Shown here: positions 8,651 to 17,697 of the stretch, one piece after another
Numbering within the stretch: the first letter of the stretch is position 1
How the letters are laid out: the number at the start of each line of letters is the position of its first letter
Assembly (NCBI RefSeq): GCF_021390935.1
Contig: NZ_JAJPUI010000013.1
Coordinates: 62,001-126,000 of the forward strand
Source of the DNA: Streptomyces sp. CC228A
GTDB taxonomy: Bacteria; Actinomycetota; Actinomycetes; Streptomycetales; Streptomycetaceae
Direction: 5' to 3'
Length of the DNA: 64,000 nt
Notes under the pieces: generated by a model
What the model was told of the DNA's origin: nothing
Seen by the model: the letters and a program-made list of their open reading frames with translations, nothing else
Databases searched by the model: none
Program-made: the position numbers and the translations under genes

Positions 8651-9973
8651 TCAGGAGCCGGCGCTCCTCGCCGCCTCGTCCCACCTCTTGTTCAGGTCGG
8701 CGAAGAAGTCCTCCAGGCTGCCCTTCTGCACACCCCGGGCCGTGTCGACGAGCTTCTGCCGGTAGTCGGGCTTGTTCAGGCCGATCTCCGCCGCCTCGTC
8801 GATGTCGTTGACCACGCCGGTCCCGGCCTCGGAGCGCTCCACCAGCTTGACATCGTTGTCAACGAAGTGCTTGAGCGCGTCCGGCAGAGGGGCCGTCTTG
8901 ACCGCCGAGACGGCGCCCTCCGAGGCCGCGTAGCCGGACTTCTCCGTGAACCAGTCGATCCAGGCGCGGGCCGCCGGCTTGTTGCCGGAGTGGATGTTCA
9001 CCGCCTGCTGGTAGTCGGACACCACGGTGGCGCAGAACGCGCCGTCCTTCTGCGCGGGGAACGGCATGAAACCGATGTCCGAGGCGGATCCGCCCGCGTC
9101 CTTCGCCGCCTGCTGCATCTGCGTGATCGACCACGAGCCGAGCATCATGGCACCGATCTCGCCCTTGGCGAGCATGCCCTTGGACGCCTCCCAGTTGGTG
9201 GTGGCCGGGTCCTTCTCCGCCAGGCCCTGCTTCACCACGTCGTGGAGGAGCGTGTCGATGGTGCGCAGCTCGCCCCCGTCGGCCCAGGGGGAGACGGGTC
9301 CGGCCAGGCCGTTGCTCGCCTGCGTGTCGCAGGACACCGAGCCGACGTTCGCGGTCCACTGGACCAGCGGCCAGCCGTCCTTGAAGTTCGTGTAGTACGG
9401 AATGGCGCCCGTCGCGTCCTTCACGGCCTTGAGGTCGGAGAGGAACTCCTGCGGAGTCGTGGCCCAGTCGGCGATCCCGGCCCGCTTCCACAGCGCCTTG
9501 TTGTAGACAAACCCGTTGACGGTCCCGAACTGGGCGATCCCGTAGACCTTGCCGCCGACCTCGGTCTTGTCGCTGAAACGGTACTTCGACAGCTCGGCGG
9601 ACGTCCCGAGGGGCGCGAAGAACTTGGGGTAGTCGTTCTTGGCGACCGCGCCGGGGATCAGGAGCACGTCCCCGTACTCCTTCGTGTTCATCCGGATCTT
9701 CACCTCCCCCTCGTAGTCGGTGATGCCCTCGAACGCCACCTTGACCTCGGGGTAGACCTTGTTGAACGCGGCGGCGTACCGCTTCATGGCGCCGCTCTGG
9801 ACGAGGTCCGTGCGCTGGGTCAGCACCTTGATCTCGCCCGAGACCTTCCGGGGGTCCGAGGGCGCCGCCGCCACCTCGCCGGTGACCCCTCCCCCTCCCC
9901 CGCTGCAGGCCGCCGCGGACATCATCGCTGCGGCCACTACTGCGCCCGTGAGCGCCGTCGACTTCTTCCCCAT
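8651..9973 (-). CDS. Extracellular sugar-binding lipoprotein of ABC transporter
   Basis: 440 residues. The signal peptide has a charged start (MGKKS), a hydrophobic core and a lipobox ending at Cys23 (SAAAC), followed by a Gly-rich linker. The mature part has the family-1 solute-binding layout: GEIKVLTQRTD start, YPEVKVAFEG, GDVLLIPG, and later AMMLGSWSI and AARAWIDWF blocks. It is anchored outside the membrane and delivers the sugar to the two permeases. It is divergent from the beta-mannosidase gene, and candidate operator copies flank both starts, so manno-oligosaccharides are the likely ligand (inference). Confidence 0.9.
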   Translation of the reverse strand: MGKKSTALTGAVVAAAMMSAAACSGGGGGVTGEVAAAPSDPRKVSGEIKVLTQRTDLVQSGAMKRYAAAFNKVYPEVKVAFEGITDYEGEVKIRMNTKEYGDVLLIPGAVAKNDYPKFFAPLGTSAELSKYRFSDKTEVGGKVYGIAQFGTVNGFVYNKALWKRAGIADWATTPQEFLSDLKAVKDATGAIPYYTNFKDGWPLVQWTANVGSVSCDTQASNGLAGPVSPWADGGELRTIDTLLHDVVKQGLAEKDPATTNWEASKGMLAKGEIGAMMLGSWSITQMQQAAKDAGGSASDIGFMPFPAQKDGAFCATVVSDYQQAVNIHSGNKPAARAWIDWFTEKSGYAASEGAVSAVKTAPLPDALKHFVDNDVKLVERSEAGTGVVNDIDEAAEIGLNKPDYRQKLVDTARGVQKGSLEDFFADLNKRWDEAARSAGS

Positions 9974-10037
9974 GGCCCAACTCCTTCAGGGTTACGGCTC
10001 AGGTCTTCGGTGGGATGTCGGCACTATGTCAGTCGAC

Positions 10038-10053
10038 GATGAACCGGTAAAGT
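10038..10053. promoter_or_regulatory. Candidate mannan-locus operator, site A (ABC importer)
   Basis: GATGAACCGGTAAAGT lies about 65 bp upstream of the binding-protein start. It shares the AACCGGT-AAGT core with sites at 10157, 16032 and 18848. The consensus is close to the palindrome ACTTAACCGGTTAAGT, with the central CG expected of LacI-family operators. Confidence 0.6.
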
Positions 10054-10156
10054 CAAGGTTTCCAGCGCGATGCGCAATCGTTACCCATCACCCGTCGGCC
10101 CCCTAGATGAAACAACGACAGGCGACGGAAGAGTCACTTTCCGTCACATAAACATT

Positions 10157-10172
10157 ACTTGACCGGTTCATG
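10157..10172. promoter_or_regulatory. Candidate mannan-locus operator, site B (beta-mannosidase)
   Basis: ACTTGACCGGTTCATG lies about 80 bp upstream of the beta-mannosidase ATG. It reads as a near-palindrome around ACCGGT, and its reverse complement aligns with site A. Sites A and B face the divergent ABC and mannosidase genes. Confidence 0.6.
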
Positions 10173-10250
10173 GACAGTCCCGTCACTGCACGGCTAGTTT
10201 GTCGATCCGCACACGCACCCGCCCACTGCCAGGCGATAGGAGCCGCACAC

Positions 10251-12647
10251 ATGAAGGACGTCACCCGGCTGCACGACGGCTGGAGTCTCCGGCACGAGGA
10301 CGCAATGCTGCCCGCCCGCGTCCCCGGCTGCGTCCACACCGACCTGCTCGCCGCCGGCGCCCTACCGGACCCGTTCCTCGGGCTCAACGAGACCGGGACC
10401 GCCTGGGTGGGCCGGAAGGCATGGACCTACGTCACGGACCTGGGCCACGCCGGCGGCCACGAGCGCGCCGACCTGGTCTTCGAGGGCCTGGACACCGCCG
10501 CCGAGGTCGTCCTGGCCGGGGAGAGGCTCGGCGCCACGCGCAACATGCACCGCGTCCACCGGTTCGACGTCACCGGCCGCACGGGCCGACTGGAGGTCCG
10601 CTTCGCGTCGGCGTACGAGGAGGCCGACCGCGTCCGCGCCCTGACCGGCGAGCGCCCGAACGTCTACCCGGAGCCCTTCCAGTACATCCGCAAGATGGCC
10701 TGCAGTTTCGGATGGGACTGGGGCCCCACCGTCGTGACCGCCGGCATGTGGCGGCCCGTGCGGCTGGAGCAGTGGTCGACCGCCCGGCTCGCCGAGGTCC
10801 GGCCGCTCGTCACCGTGGACGGCGCCGCGGGCCGGGTCGAGCTGCGGATCCGCACCGAGCGCACCGCGAGCGGCGCCGGGCGGCCGCTGACCGTGCGCGC
10901 CGCCGTCGCCGGGGCCGCCGCCGAGGCGGTGTTCGCGACGGACGAGGCCGTGCTGGTGCTGGACGTCGAGGAGCCGGAGCTGTGGTGGCCCCGCGGCCAC
11001 GGCGGCCAGCCGCTCTACTCCCTCGACGTGGAACTCCTGGACGAGGGCGGGTCGGCGCTGGACACCTGGACGCGCCGCGTCGGCTTCCGCACGGTCGCGC
11101 TCGACCGCTCCGCCGACGAGCACGGGACCGCCTTCGCCTTCGTCGTCAACGGCGTGCGGATCTTCGCCCGGGGGGTCAACTGGATCCCGGACGACGTGCT
11201 GCCCTCCCGCGTCACGCCCGAGCGCTACCGGACCCGCCTGGCCCAGGCCGCCGAGGCCAACGTCGACCTGGTCCGGGTGTGGGGCGGCGGCATCTACGAG
11301 GACGATGCCTTCTACGACGCGTGCGACGAGCTCGGACTCATGGTCTGGCAGGACTTCCTCTTCGCGTGCGCCGCCTACCCCGAGGAGCAGCCGCTGCGCG
11401 GCGAGATCGAGGCCGAGGCCCGTGACAACGTTGTCCGCTTGATGCCGCACCCCAGCCTGGTGCTGTGGAACGGCAACAACGAGAACCTCTGGGGCTTCCG
11501 CGACTGGGACTGGGAGGGCCCCCTCGCCGGCGACTCCTGGGGAGAGGGCTACTACCTGGGCCTCCTGCCGCGGGTCGTCGCCGAGCTGGACCCGACGCGG
11601 CCGTACACGGCGGGCAGCCCCTGGTCCGGTTCCTGGGAGCACCACCCCAACGACCCGCGCCACGGCACCCACCACTCCTGGGAGGTGTGGAACCGGCGCG
11701 ACTACGCCGACTACCGCGCGAGCGTGCCGCGTTTCTGCGCCGAGTTCGGCTGGCAGGCCCCGCCGGCCCTGGCGACCCTGCGCCGCGCACTGCCCGGGGA
11801 GGAGCTCGCCCCGGACTCGCCCGGCATGCTGCACCACCAGAAGGCCGAGGACGGCAACGGCAAGCTGAACCGGGGCATCGCGCGGCACTTCGCCCTGCCC
11901 GAGGGCGACTTCGACCGGTGGCACTACCTCGCGCAGGTCGTCCAGGCGCGCGCCGTCGCCGCGGGCATCGAGCACTGGCGGGCGAACTGGCCGGTGTGCG
12001 CCGGCACGGTGGTGTGGCAGCTCAACGACTGCTGGCCGGTGAGCTCGTGGGCGGCGATCGACGGCGACGGCCGGTTCAAGCCGCTCTACCACGAGCTGCG
12101 CCGGGTGTACGCGGACCGCGTGCTGTCCCTCGTACCCGCGGACGGCGGCCCGGTGCTCGCCCTCGACAACCAGTCAGGCACCCCGTGGCGCACCACGGTG
12201 GTCCTCCGCCGCCTGGACGCCGACGGCACGGTACTGCGCGAGGCGGGCCTCACACTGGAGGCCGACGCGCGCACGGTCGTGCGGCTGGTGGTACCGGCCG
12301 TACTGCTCCCGGAGCAGGGCTCGTGCAAGGAGTTCCTCGTCGCCGACGCCGACGGGCTGCGCGCTGTCCACTTCCCCGTCCCGGACAAGGACTTCGCCTA
12401 CCCGCCGGCGGACTTCGACGTGCGGACCGAGGCCGGCGGCGAGGACGCGGTGGAGGTGGTCGTCACGGCCCGCAGCCTCCTGCGGGACCTGCTGCTCCAG
12501 GCCGACCGGCTGGCGCCGGGCGCAGTGGCCGACCGCGGGCTGACCACCCTGCTGCCCGGCGAGGAGGCCCGGATCACCGTGACGGGCTGGTCCGGTGCCG
12601 ACCCCGCCGCCGTCCGCGGCGCGCTGTTCAGCGCGGGAGCGGCGTGA
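10251..12647 (+). CDS. Beta-mannosidase, glycoside hydrolase family 2
   Basis: 798 residues, no signal peptide, so cytoplasmic. The start at 10251 is preceded by GATAGGAGC. The GH2 layout is visible: an N-terminal jelly-roll sugar-binding domain (VPGCVHTDLLAAG, FEGLDTAAEVVL), an immunoglobulin-like domain, then the TIM barrel from about residue 300 (NGVRIFARGVNWIPDDVLPS). The acid/base is Glu411 in WNGNNENLWG and the nucleophile is Glu498 in FCAEFGWQ; both are present. The NWIP, GCVHTD and GWDWGP motifs fit beta-mannosidase rather than beta-galactosidase. It would release mannose from the non-reducing end of imported manno-oligosaccharides. The second lacI gene overlaps its stop codon. Confidence 0.92.
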   Translation: MKDVTRLHDGWSLRHEDAMLPARVPGCVHTDLLAAGALPDPFLGLNETGTAWVGRKAWTYVTDLGHAGGHERADLVFEGLDTAAEVVLAGERLGATRNMHRVHRFDVTGRTGRLEVRFASAYEEADRVRALTGERPNVYPEPFQYIRKMACSFGWDWGPTVVTAGMWRPVRLEQWSTARLAEVRPLVTVDGAAGRVELRIRTERTASGAGRPLTVRAAVAGAAAEAVFATDEAVLVLDVEEPELWWPRGHGGQPLYSLDVELLDEGGSALDTWTRRVGFRTVALDRSADEHGTAFAFVVNGVRIFARGVNWIPDDVLPSRVTPERYRTRLAQAAEANVDLVRVWGGGIYEDDAFYDACDELGLMVWQDFLFACAAYPEEQPLRGEIEAEARDNVVRLMPHPSLVLWNGNNENLWGFRDWDWEGPLAGDSWGEGYYLGLLPRVVAELDPTRPYTAGSPWSGSWEHHPNDPRHGTHHSWEVWNRRDYADYRASVPRFCAEFGWQAPPALATLRRALPGEELAPDSPGMLHHQKAEDGNGKLNRGIARHFALPEGDFDRWHYLAQVVQARAVAAGIEHWRANWPVCAGTVVWQLNDCWPVSSWAAIDGDGRFKPLYHELRRVYADRVLSLVPADGGPVLALDNQSGTPWRTTVVLRRLDADGTVLREAGLTLEADARTVVRLVVPAVLLPEQGSCKEFLVADADGLRAVHFPVPDKDFAYPPADFDVRTEAGGEDAVEVVVTARSLLRDLLLQADRLAPGAVADRGLTTLLPGEEARITVTGWSGADPAAVRGALFSAGAA

Positions 12648-13684
12648 AGGCTCCCGCGCCGCGCGTCACCATCAACGACGTCGCCGCCCGCGCCGGGGTG
12701 TCCAAGGGCGCCGTCTCCATGGCGTTCAACGACCGTCCCGGCGTGTCGCGGGCGACCCGGGAGCGCATCTTCGACGCCGCCCGCGAGCTCGGGTGGACGC
12801 CGCACCAGACGGCGCGGAGCCTTTCCCGGCGGCGCGTCGGCATCGTGGGCCTGGCGATCTGCCGCCCGGCCCGGCTGCTGGGGCTCGAACCGTTCTACAT
12901 GGAGTTCATCTCGGGCATCGAGGACGTCCTCACCGGGCGTGCCTGCTCGCTGCTGCTCCGGCTGGTGCGCGACCTCGACGAGGAGACCGCCCTGTACGAG
13001 GAGTGGTGGCGCAGCCGGACGATCGGCGGGGCCATCCTGGTGGACTTCCAGCGGGAGGATCCCCGGATTCCGTCCCTGCGCGCGCTGGGCCTGCCCGCCG
13101 TGGCCGTCGGCCACCCGTCGCTGACGGGCGGCTTCCCCTCGGTGTGGACGGACGACGCGTCGGCGACGGCGGAGGCGGTGCGCTACCTGGCGGCGCTGGG
13201 GCACCGCCGGGTCGCCCGCGTGGGCGGGCCGGCGGGTCTGGGGCACAGCGCGATCCGGGCGGCGGCGTTCGAGGCGGCCATGGCGGAACTGGGCCTGGAC
13301 GGCCGGCGCCAGGTGTCGACGGGGTTCTCCGGGGAGGACGGGGCGCGGGCGACCCGGGGTCTGCTGCTGGCACCGGACCGTCCGACGGCGCTCGTGTACG
13401 ACAACGACATCATGGCCGTCGCAGGGGCGGCCGTGGCGTCGGAGATGGGCCTCGTGGTGCCGGACGACGTGTCCCTGCTGGCCTGGGACGACTCGCAGCT
13501 GTGCCGGCTCACCCATCCTCCGCTGTCCGCCATGAGCCATGACGTGCACCGCTTCGGCAAGGCGGTCGCACGCGCCCTGTTCGGGGTGATCGAGGGCACG
13601 TACGACGGGGCCCAGCGGGTGTCCACGCCGTGCCTCACGCCTCGGGGGTCCACGGGTCCGCCGCGGCGCGGAGCGCGGGTGTGA
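12644..13684 (+). CDS. LacI-family transcriptional repressor (mannan locus, copy 2)
   Basis: 346 residues from a GTG whose last bases overlap the mannosidase stop (GTGA), so the two are translationally coupled and co-expressed. The N-terminal helix-turn-helix reads TINDVAARAGVSKGAVSMAFN, followed by PGVSRATRERIF and a sugar-binding effector domain with VYDNDIMAVAGAAV and LAWDDSQL. It is a paralogue of the LacI at 4675. The recognition helices are similar but not identical (SKGAVSMAFN against SKVAVSYALN), so the two may share or split operators. It is likely autoregulated through site B. Confidence 0.9.
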   Translation: MKAPAPRVTINDVAARAGVSKGAVSMAFNDRPGVSRATRERIFDAARELGWTPHQTARSLSRRRVGIVGLAICRPARLLGLEPFYMEFISGIEDVLTGRACSLLLRLVRDLDEETALYEEWWRSRTIGGAILVDFQREDPRIPSLRALGLPAVAVGHPSLTGGFPSVWTDDASATAEAVRYLAALGHRRVARVGGPAGLGHSAIRAAAFEAAMAELGLDGRRQVSTGFSGEDGARATRGLLLAPDRPTALVYDNDIMAVAGAAVASEMGLVVPDDVSLLAWDDSQLCRLTHPPLSAMSHDVHRFGKAVARALFGVIEGTYDGAQRVSTPCLTPRGSTGPPRRGARV

Positions 13685-13688
13685 CGAG

Positions 13689-13720
13689 AGGCCGTACCTT
13701 CCGCTCGGGGGTACGGCCTT
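13689..13720 (+). terminator. Rho-independent-type terminator of the mannosidase/lacI unit
   Basis: A stem of about 10 bp (AGGCCGTACC paired with GGTACGGCCTT) with a loop of about 11 nt starts four bases after the lacI stop and is followed by TTCT. It is well placed to end the mannosidase-lacI transcript. Confidence 0.75.
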
Positions 13721-14088
13721 CTGCTGCGCAGTGCGGGGCGGTCGGCCCTCCGGCCGGGCGGACGGGTCTTTTCCGCCCGCCCGGGCCTACGGGCCGGTAC
13801 GCCGACGGGCCGACCCGCCTTCGGCGCCACGGGCGCCCCGCCGCGGGCGGTCCGGTGGCGGGCGGGCGGCCGCGCCCGCCCCGGGCTGGGCGGACGCGGC
13901 CGGAGAGGTGTCGCGGCCGGCGCGGTGTCGCTCAAGGCGCGGTGGCGTACCTGGCGCGGGGCGCGGCATCGCGGCTGGTGCGAGTGGTGCGGGTGGTGCG
14001 GAGTGGGGTCCGGGAGGTGCCGGGGCGGTGCGGCCCGCGGGCCGCCGTGACGCCCCCGCCAGCAGCAGGGGCAGGGGCGCCGCGGGGT
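13721..14088. other. GC-rich convergent spacer without a supportable gene
   Basis: This spacer between the lacI and mannanase genes, which converge on it, contains only Pro/Arg/Gly-rich open frames with no recognisable motif. No repeat as clear as those elsewhere in the window was seen. Confidence 0.45.
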
Positions 14089-15714
14089 TCATTCCTTGGC
14101 GCAGGGGGCGCCGTTGAGCGTGAAGGCGTCGGGGACGCCGTTGCCTCCGGTGGAGGAGGCGCTGAGCCCGAAGCTCACCGTGCCGCCCGCCGGGATGGTC
14201 TCGGTCCACGACTCGTGGGTGGCGCGGATCCGGTTCCCCTCCTGGACGAGCTCGGCGTTCCAGGCGGAGGTGAGGGTCTGACCTCCGGGGAACGCGAAGT
14301 CGAGCCGCCAGCCGGTCACGGGCGCGGTGCCGGTGTTGCGGATGGTGACGTGGGCGTTGAAGCCGCTGCCCCAGTCCTCCAGGCGGTAATGGACGGCGCA
14401 GTGGCCGGCGGACTGCCCTTCGGAGGTGGTCACGGCCACGGTGGCGGAGCGGGCGGAGCGGTTGCCCGCGGCGTCCCGGGCGTAGACGGCGAAGGTGTAC
14501 GCCGTGGCGGGGGTGAGCCCGGTGAGCGTGGCGGCCGTGCCCGCGGTGGCGGTGACGGGCGTCTCGGTCGCGCCGTCGACCCGTACGACGTCGTAGCCGG
14601 TCACCCCCGTGTCGTCGGTGGCCGCGGGCCAGGTCAGCCGGGCGCCGGTGGCGGTGACGTCCGAGGCGGTGGGTGCGCCGGGGGCGGTGGGTGCCTGGGT
14701 GTCGCCGCCGGTGCCGCCGTAGACGCTGGCCTCGCGGGAGGTCTCGCGGATGCCGTCGGCGCCGTGGAAGAGGCGCTGCCCCCAGGCGGTGAGGCGGCTC
14801 GCGTCGAAGCCGGTGGCGAGGTCGAGGTACTCGACACCGCCGCCGTTGCCGCTCCACGACCAGCCGAGGTAGCCGACGCCCAACTGCCGGGCGGTGGCCA
14901 GGATGGCGTCCTCGTCGGGGTTGCCGTCCGAGTGGTCGTGACCGAACTCCCCTACGACGAGGGGAAGTTTTCGACTGGTGAAGCTGTTCAGGTAGGACTG
15001 GACCTCGGCTGCCGTGTCGTAGACGCCGTACATGTGGATGGAGAAGACGGTGTTGCGCTCGGGATCGGCGGCGAACACCTCCGGAGCGTTGTCCCGCATG
15101 GTGTGCGACCAGTCCTGGCCCCAGTTCGGGGCGTCGACCATGAGGGTGTGGTCGAAGCCGGCGGCGCGCAGACGCCCGATGGCGTCCTTGGTGTCCTGCG
15201 TCCAGGCGCTGTAGCCGGTGTTGCCGTGGGGTTCGTTGCCGAGGTTGATGACGACGTACTTCTCCTGGCCCTTGACCGCGTTCGCGACCTCCAGCCAGTA
15301 GTCGACGGCGTCGGCGAGGGAGACGGCGCCGCTCTGCTCGCCGTATCCGGTGGTGTCGTGCGCTTCGAGGACGCAGACCAGCCTGTTCGCCTTGCACTGG
15401 TCGACGACGGCGGCGACGTCGGCTGCGCCGTTCTTGGTCCAGCGGTCGCCGGTGCTGAGCACGATCCGCGCGGAGTTGGCGCCGAGCTGCTTGAGGTCGG
15501 CGAGGGCCCGGGGTGTCGTGGCCGGGTACCAGGTGTGGGCGTGGTTGACGCCGCGGAGGACGAAGTCCTGTCCGTTGGCGTCGAGGAGCCGGCCGTCGGC
15601 CACACGGAAGCCCGTGGCGGTCGCGTCGGCCGCCTGTGCGGTCGCCGGTGCGGTGAGCGTCGCGGCGGCGAGGGCGAGCAGCGCTCCGGTCGCGGTGGCC
15701 AGTTTCCTGTTCAT
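14089..15714 (-). CDS. Secreted endo-beta-1,4-mannanase (GH5) with Fn3 and CBM2 domains
   Basis: 541 residues. A Sec signal peptide (MNRKLATATGALLALAAATL, likely cleaved near AQA-AD at ~29) leads into a GH5 catalytic domain of about residues 30-335. The catalytic acid/base is Glu161 in NLGNEPHG and the nucleophile is Glu256 in VVGEFGHD. The domain closely follows the bacterial mannanase pattern (VLRGVNHAHTWYP, VLEAHDTTGYG). A fibronectin type III domain (~345-430) links to a C-terminal CBM2 (~440-541) with the paired terminal Cys (GHCAVHY, APCAKE) and surface Trp residues. It would cut mannan outside the cell while bound to cellulose or mannan. Operator site C lies about 320 bp upstream. Confidence 0.93.
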   Translation of the reverse strand: MNRKLATATGALLALAAATLTAPATAQAADATATGFRVADGRLLDANGQDFVLRGVNHAHTWYPATTPRALADLKQLGANSARIVLSTGDRWTKNGAADVAAVVDQCKANRLVCVLEAHDTTGYGEQSGAVSLADAVDYWLEVANAVKGQEKYVVINLGNEPHGNTGYSAWTQDTKDAIGRLRAAGFDHTLMVDAPNWGQDWSHTMRDNAPEVFAADPERNTVFSIHMYGVYDTAAEVQSYLNSFTSRKLPLVVGEFGHDHSDGNPDEDAILATARQLGVGYLGWSWSGNGGGVEYLDLATGFDASRLTAWGQRLFHGADGIRETSREASVYGGTGGDTQAPTAPGAPTASDVTATGARLTWPAATDDTGVTGYDVVRVDGATETPVTATAGTAATLTGLTPATAYTFAVYARDAAGNRSARSATVAVTTSEGQSAGHCAVHYRLEDWGSGFNAHVTIRNTGTAPVTGWRLDFAFPGGQTLTSAWNAELVQEGNRIRATHESWTETIPAGGTVSFGLSASSTGGNGVPDAFTLNGAPCAKE

Positions 15715-16031
15715 GTGGTGCTCCCAACTCGGTCGCGCGCAGGCCGCGGTCCGGGACCGGGCGTGCGGGCTTGCCTGACATGGAGGGTGCGGTGCTGCCG
15801 GGTCCGCGCGGACGGTCGCCGCGGCTGCGTACGGGCGGTCGCTGCTGCCGTGTGCGGGCGGAGCCGGTGGAGTCCCGCCGCCCGGTGCGTGTCTGCGGCT
15901 CTCACCGGGCGGCGGGAAGGGTGCGCCGGACCGAGGTGGGGAATCCCCGCGGCCCTGGGGTGGCGGTTTCGGGAACCGCTCGGCGTCGAGACGAGGCTAG
16001 AGGGCCTCCGGAGCGAAAAACAAGGGTCGGA

Positions 16032-16047
16032 ACATAACCGGTTAAGT
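16032..16047. promoter_or_regulatory. Candidate mannan-locus operator, site C (mannanase)
   Basis: ACATAACCGGTTAAGT is the best copy, differing at one position from the perfect 16-bp palindrome ACTTAACCGGTTAAGT. It ends exactly one base before the stop codon of the mannose-6-phosphate isomerase gene and lies in the 333-bp leader of the mannanase gene, so the mannanase probably has its own regulated promoter here. Nothing else was recognised in 15715-16047. Confidence 0.62.
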
Positions 16048-17295
16048 TCAGTGGTCGGTGGCGTTCTCCGCACCGGCGGACGGCGTCCGCTGCACAGCCG
16101 CCGGCGCGGGCGGCAGGCCGACCGTCGCCCGGAAGACGGTTCCCTCCCCGGTGATCCGCACGTCCTCGGCGGCGGGGGCGTACACCGATCCGCCGGGCCG
16201 GAGGGCCACCGCGCTGCCCGGCCCCTCGGCCCGTATCCCGCCCTCCGTGCACAGCAGGATCTGCGGGGCGCCGCCGGCGAGGAGCAGCGGCGGCTCCCCG
16301 GCACGCAGCCGGAGGCGCGACAGCCGGAAGTCGTCCACGGGCGCCGGGTAGACCTGCTCGCCCGCAGCGCCCTCCCGGGGCACGAGGATGCGGGGCGGCG
16401 TCGCTTCGAAGGCCACCACGGCCGCCAGCTCCGCCGCGTCGACGTGCTTGGAGGTCAGGCCGCAGCGCAGCACGTTGTCGGAGCTCGCCATGATCTCCAC
16501 GCCGAGACCCGACAGGTACGCGTGCGGCACCCCGGCCCCCAGATACAGGGCCTCCCCCGGTCGCAGCACGACGTGGCGCAGCATCAGCGCGGGCAGCAGA
16601 CCGGCGTCCCCCGGGTGCGCCCGCGCGATCTCCGCGTAGGCGCGGACGTCCTCGCCGTACGGGCCGGAACGGCCGGCGGCGGCCGCGACCGCGTCGGCCA
16701 CCGCGGAGAGGAGGCCGGCCGGCGGGTCGAGGAACGCCGTGAAGACCTCCGCGAGGGCCGCCTCCTCGGGGCCGGCGCGCAGGATGTCGGCGTGGGCGCG
16801 CAGCGCCGGCACGGCCAGGGCGTCCAGCAGGTCGGCACCGTCGCGCGGCGGGCGGAAGCCGCACAGCCCGCGGAAGCGGGTGAGCGCGACGATCATCTCG
16901 GGCTTGTGGTGGGGGTCGCGGTACGTGCGGTGCGGTGCGTCGACGGGGACGCCGAGCGCGTTCTCACGCCGGTAGCCGGCCTCCGCCTGGGCGGGGTCCG
17001 GGTGGACCTGGACCGACAGGGGCGCGTCGGCGGCCAGCAGCTTGAGCAGGAACGGCAGCCGGGAACCGAACCGGCGCAGCACGGGGGCGCCGAGCTGCCG
17101 GACGGGGTCGCGGGCGATGACGCGGTCCAGCGGCTCCGGCCCGTGCGGGCGCACCACGAGCGACGGAGCCGCGGGGTGGGCGCCCATCCACAGCTCGGCC
17201 TGCGGGGCCCCGGTCGGAGCCGTCCCCATGAGCTGCGGGAGGGCGGTCAGGGAGCCCCATGCGTAGGGCTGGACGGTGTTGCGGAGAAGGTCCAC
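16048..17295 (-). CDS. manA: Mannose-6-phosphate isomerase, class I
   Basis: 415 residues from the GTG at 17295 (VDLLRNTVQPYAWGS), chosen because GAGGAAG lies just upstream; the frame stays open further upstream but is only Pro/Arg repeat. Type I phosphomannose isomerase signatures are visible: the N-terminal QPYAWGS, QVHPDPAQAEAGY and HKPEMIVAL that supply the zinc ligands, PRDG, and the C-terminal cupin with GAGVPHAYLSGLGVEIMASSDNVLRCGLT. It interconverts mannose-6-phosphate and fructose-6-phosphate. It lies downstream of the ROK kinase and upstream of the mannanase, all in the same direction, linking mannose release to glycolysis. Confidence 0.92.
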   Translation of the reverse strand: MDLLRNTVQPYAWGSLTALPQLMGTAPTGAPQAELWMGAHPAAPSLVVRPHGPEPLDRVIARDPVRQLGAPVLRRFGSRLPFLLKLLAADAPLSVQVHPDPAQAEAGYRRENALGVPVDAPHRTYRDPHHKPEMIVALTRFRGLCGFRPPRDGADLLDALAVPALRAHADILRAGPEEAALAEVFTAFLDPPAGLLSAVADAVAAAAGRSGPYGEDVRAYAEIARAHPGDAGLLPALMLRHVVLRPGEALYLGAGVPHAYLSGLGVEIMASSDNVLRCGLTSKHVDAAELAAVVAFEATPPRILVPREGAAGEQVYPAPVDDFRLSRLRLRAGEPPLLLAGGAPQILLCTEGGIRAEGPGSAVALRPGGSVYAPAAEDVRITGEGTVFRATVGLPPAPAAVQRTPSAGAENATDH

Positions 17296-17697
17296 GGGCA
17301 CTTCCTCGGGATGATCGCTTGCGGGCGGGGCGGGACGCTTGCGGTAAGTGGTCGCGTGCAGGGGGGCGATGGCGTACGGGCGGGGTGGCGGTGGCATGCG
17401 GGCGGGTGGCGGTGGCGTGCGGGCGGGTGGCGGTCGCAAGCGGGCGAAGTGGCGGTCGCCTGCGGGCGGAGTCGCGTACGATCCGGGGCCGCACGCGGAC
17501 GGAATCGAGGGCGGGCGGGGGCGCTTGCGGCGGAGTCGCTCGCGGGCGGGTCGCTTACGGCTGGTTCGCGGTCACTTGCGACCGCGGCCGCGTACGACAG
17601 CCCGGCGCGGGGTCGCGGCCGCTTGCCCGTGGTCGCGTACGGGCGTGGTCGCGTACGGCGGGTCGGCCGCCGCGGCAGGGTGTGCCGCGTACGGCGG
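17296..17697. repeat. Tandem-repeat spacer between ROK kinase and isomerase genes
   Basis: 402 bp with no supportable gene. From about 17384 to 17470 a unit of about 20-21 bp built on GTGGCGGTGGCATGCGGGCGG repeats three to four times. Further on, GGTCGCGTACGGGCG-type units recur. No promoter or operator copy was found. Confidence 0.6.
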
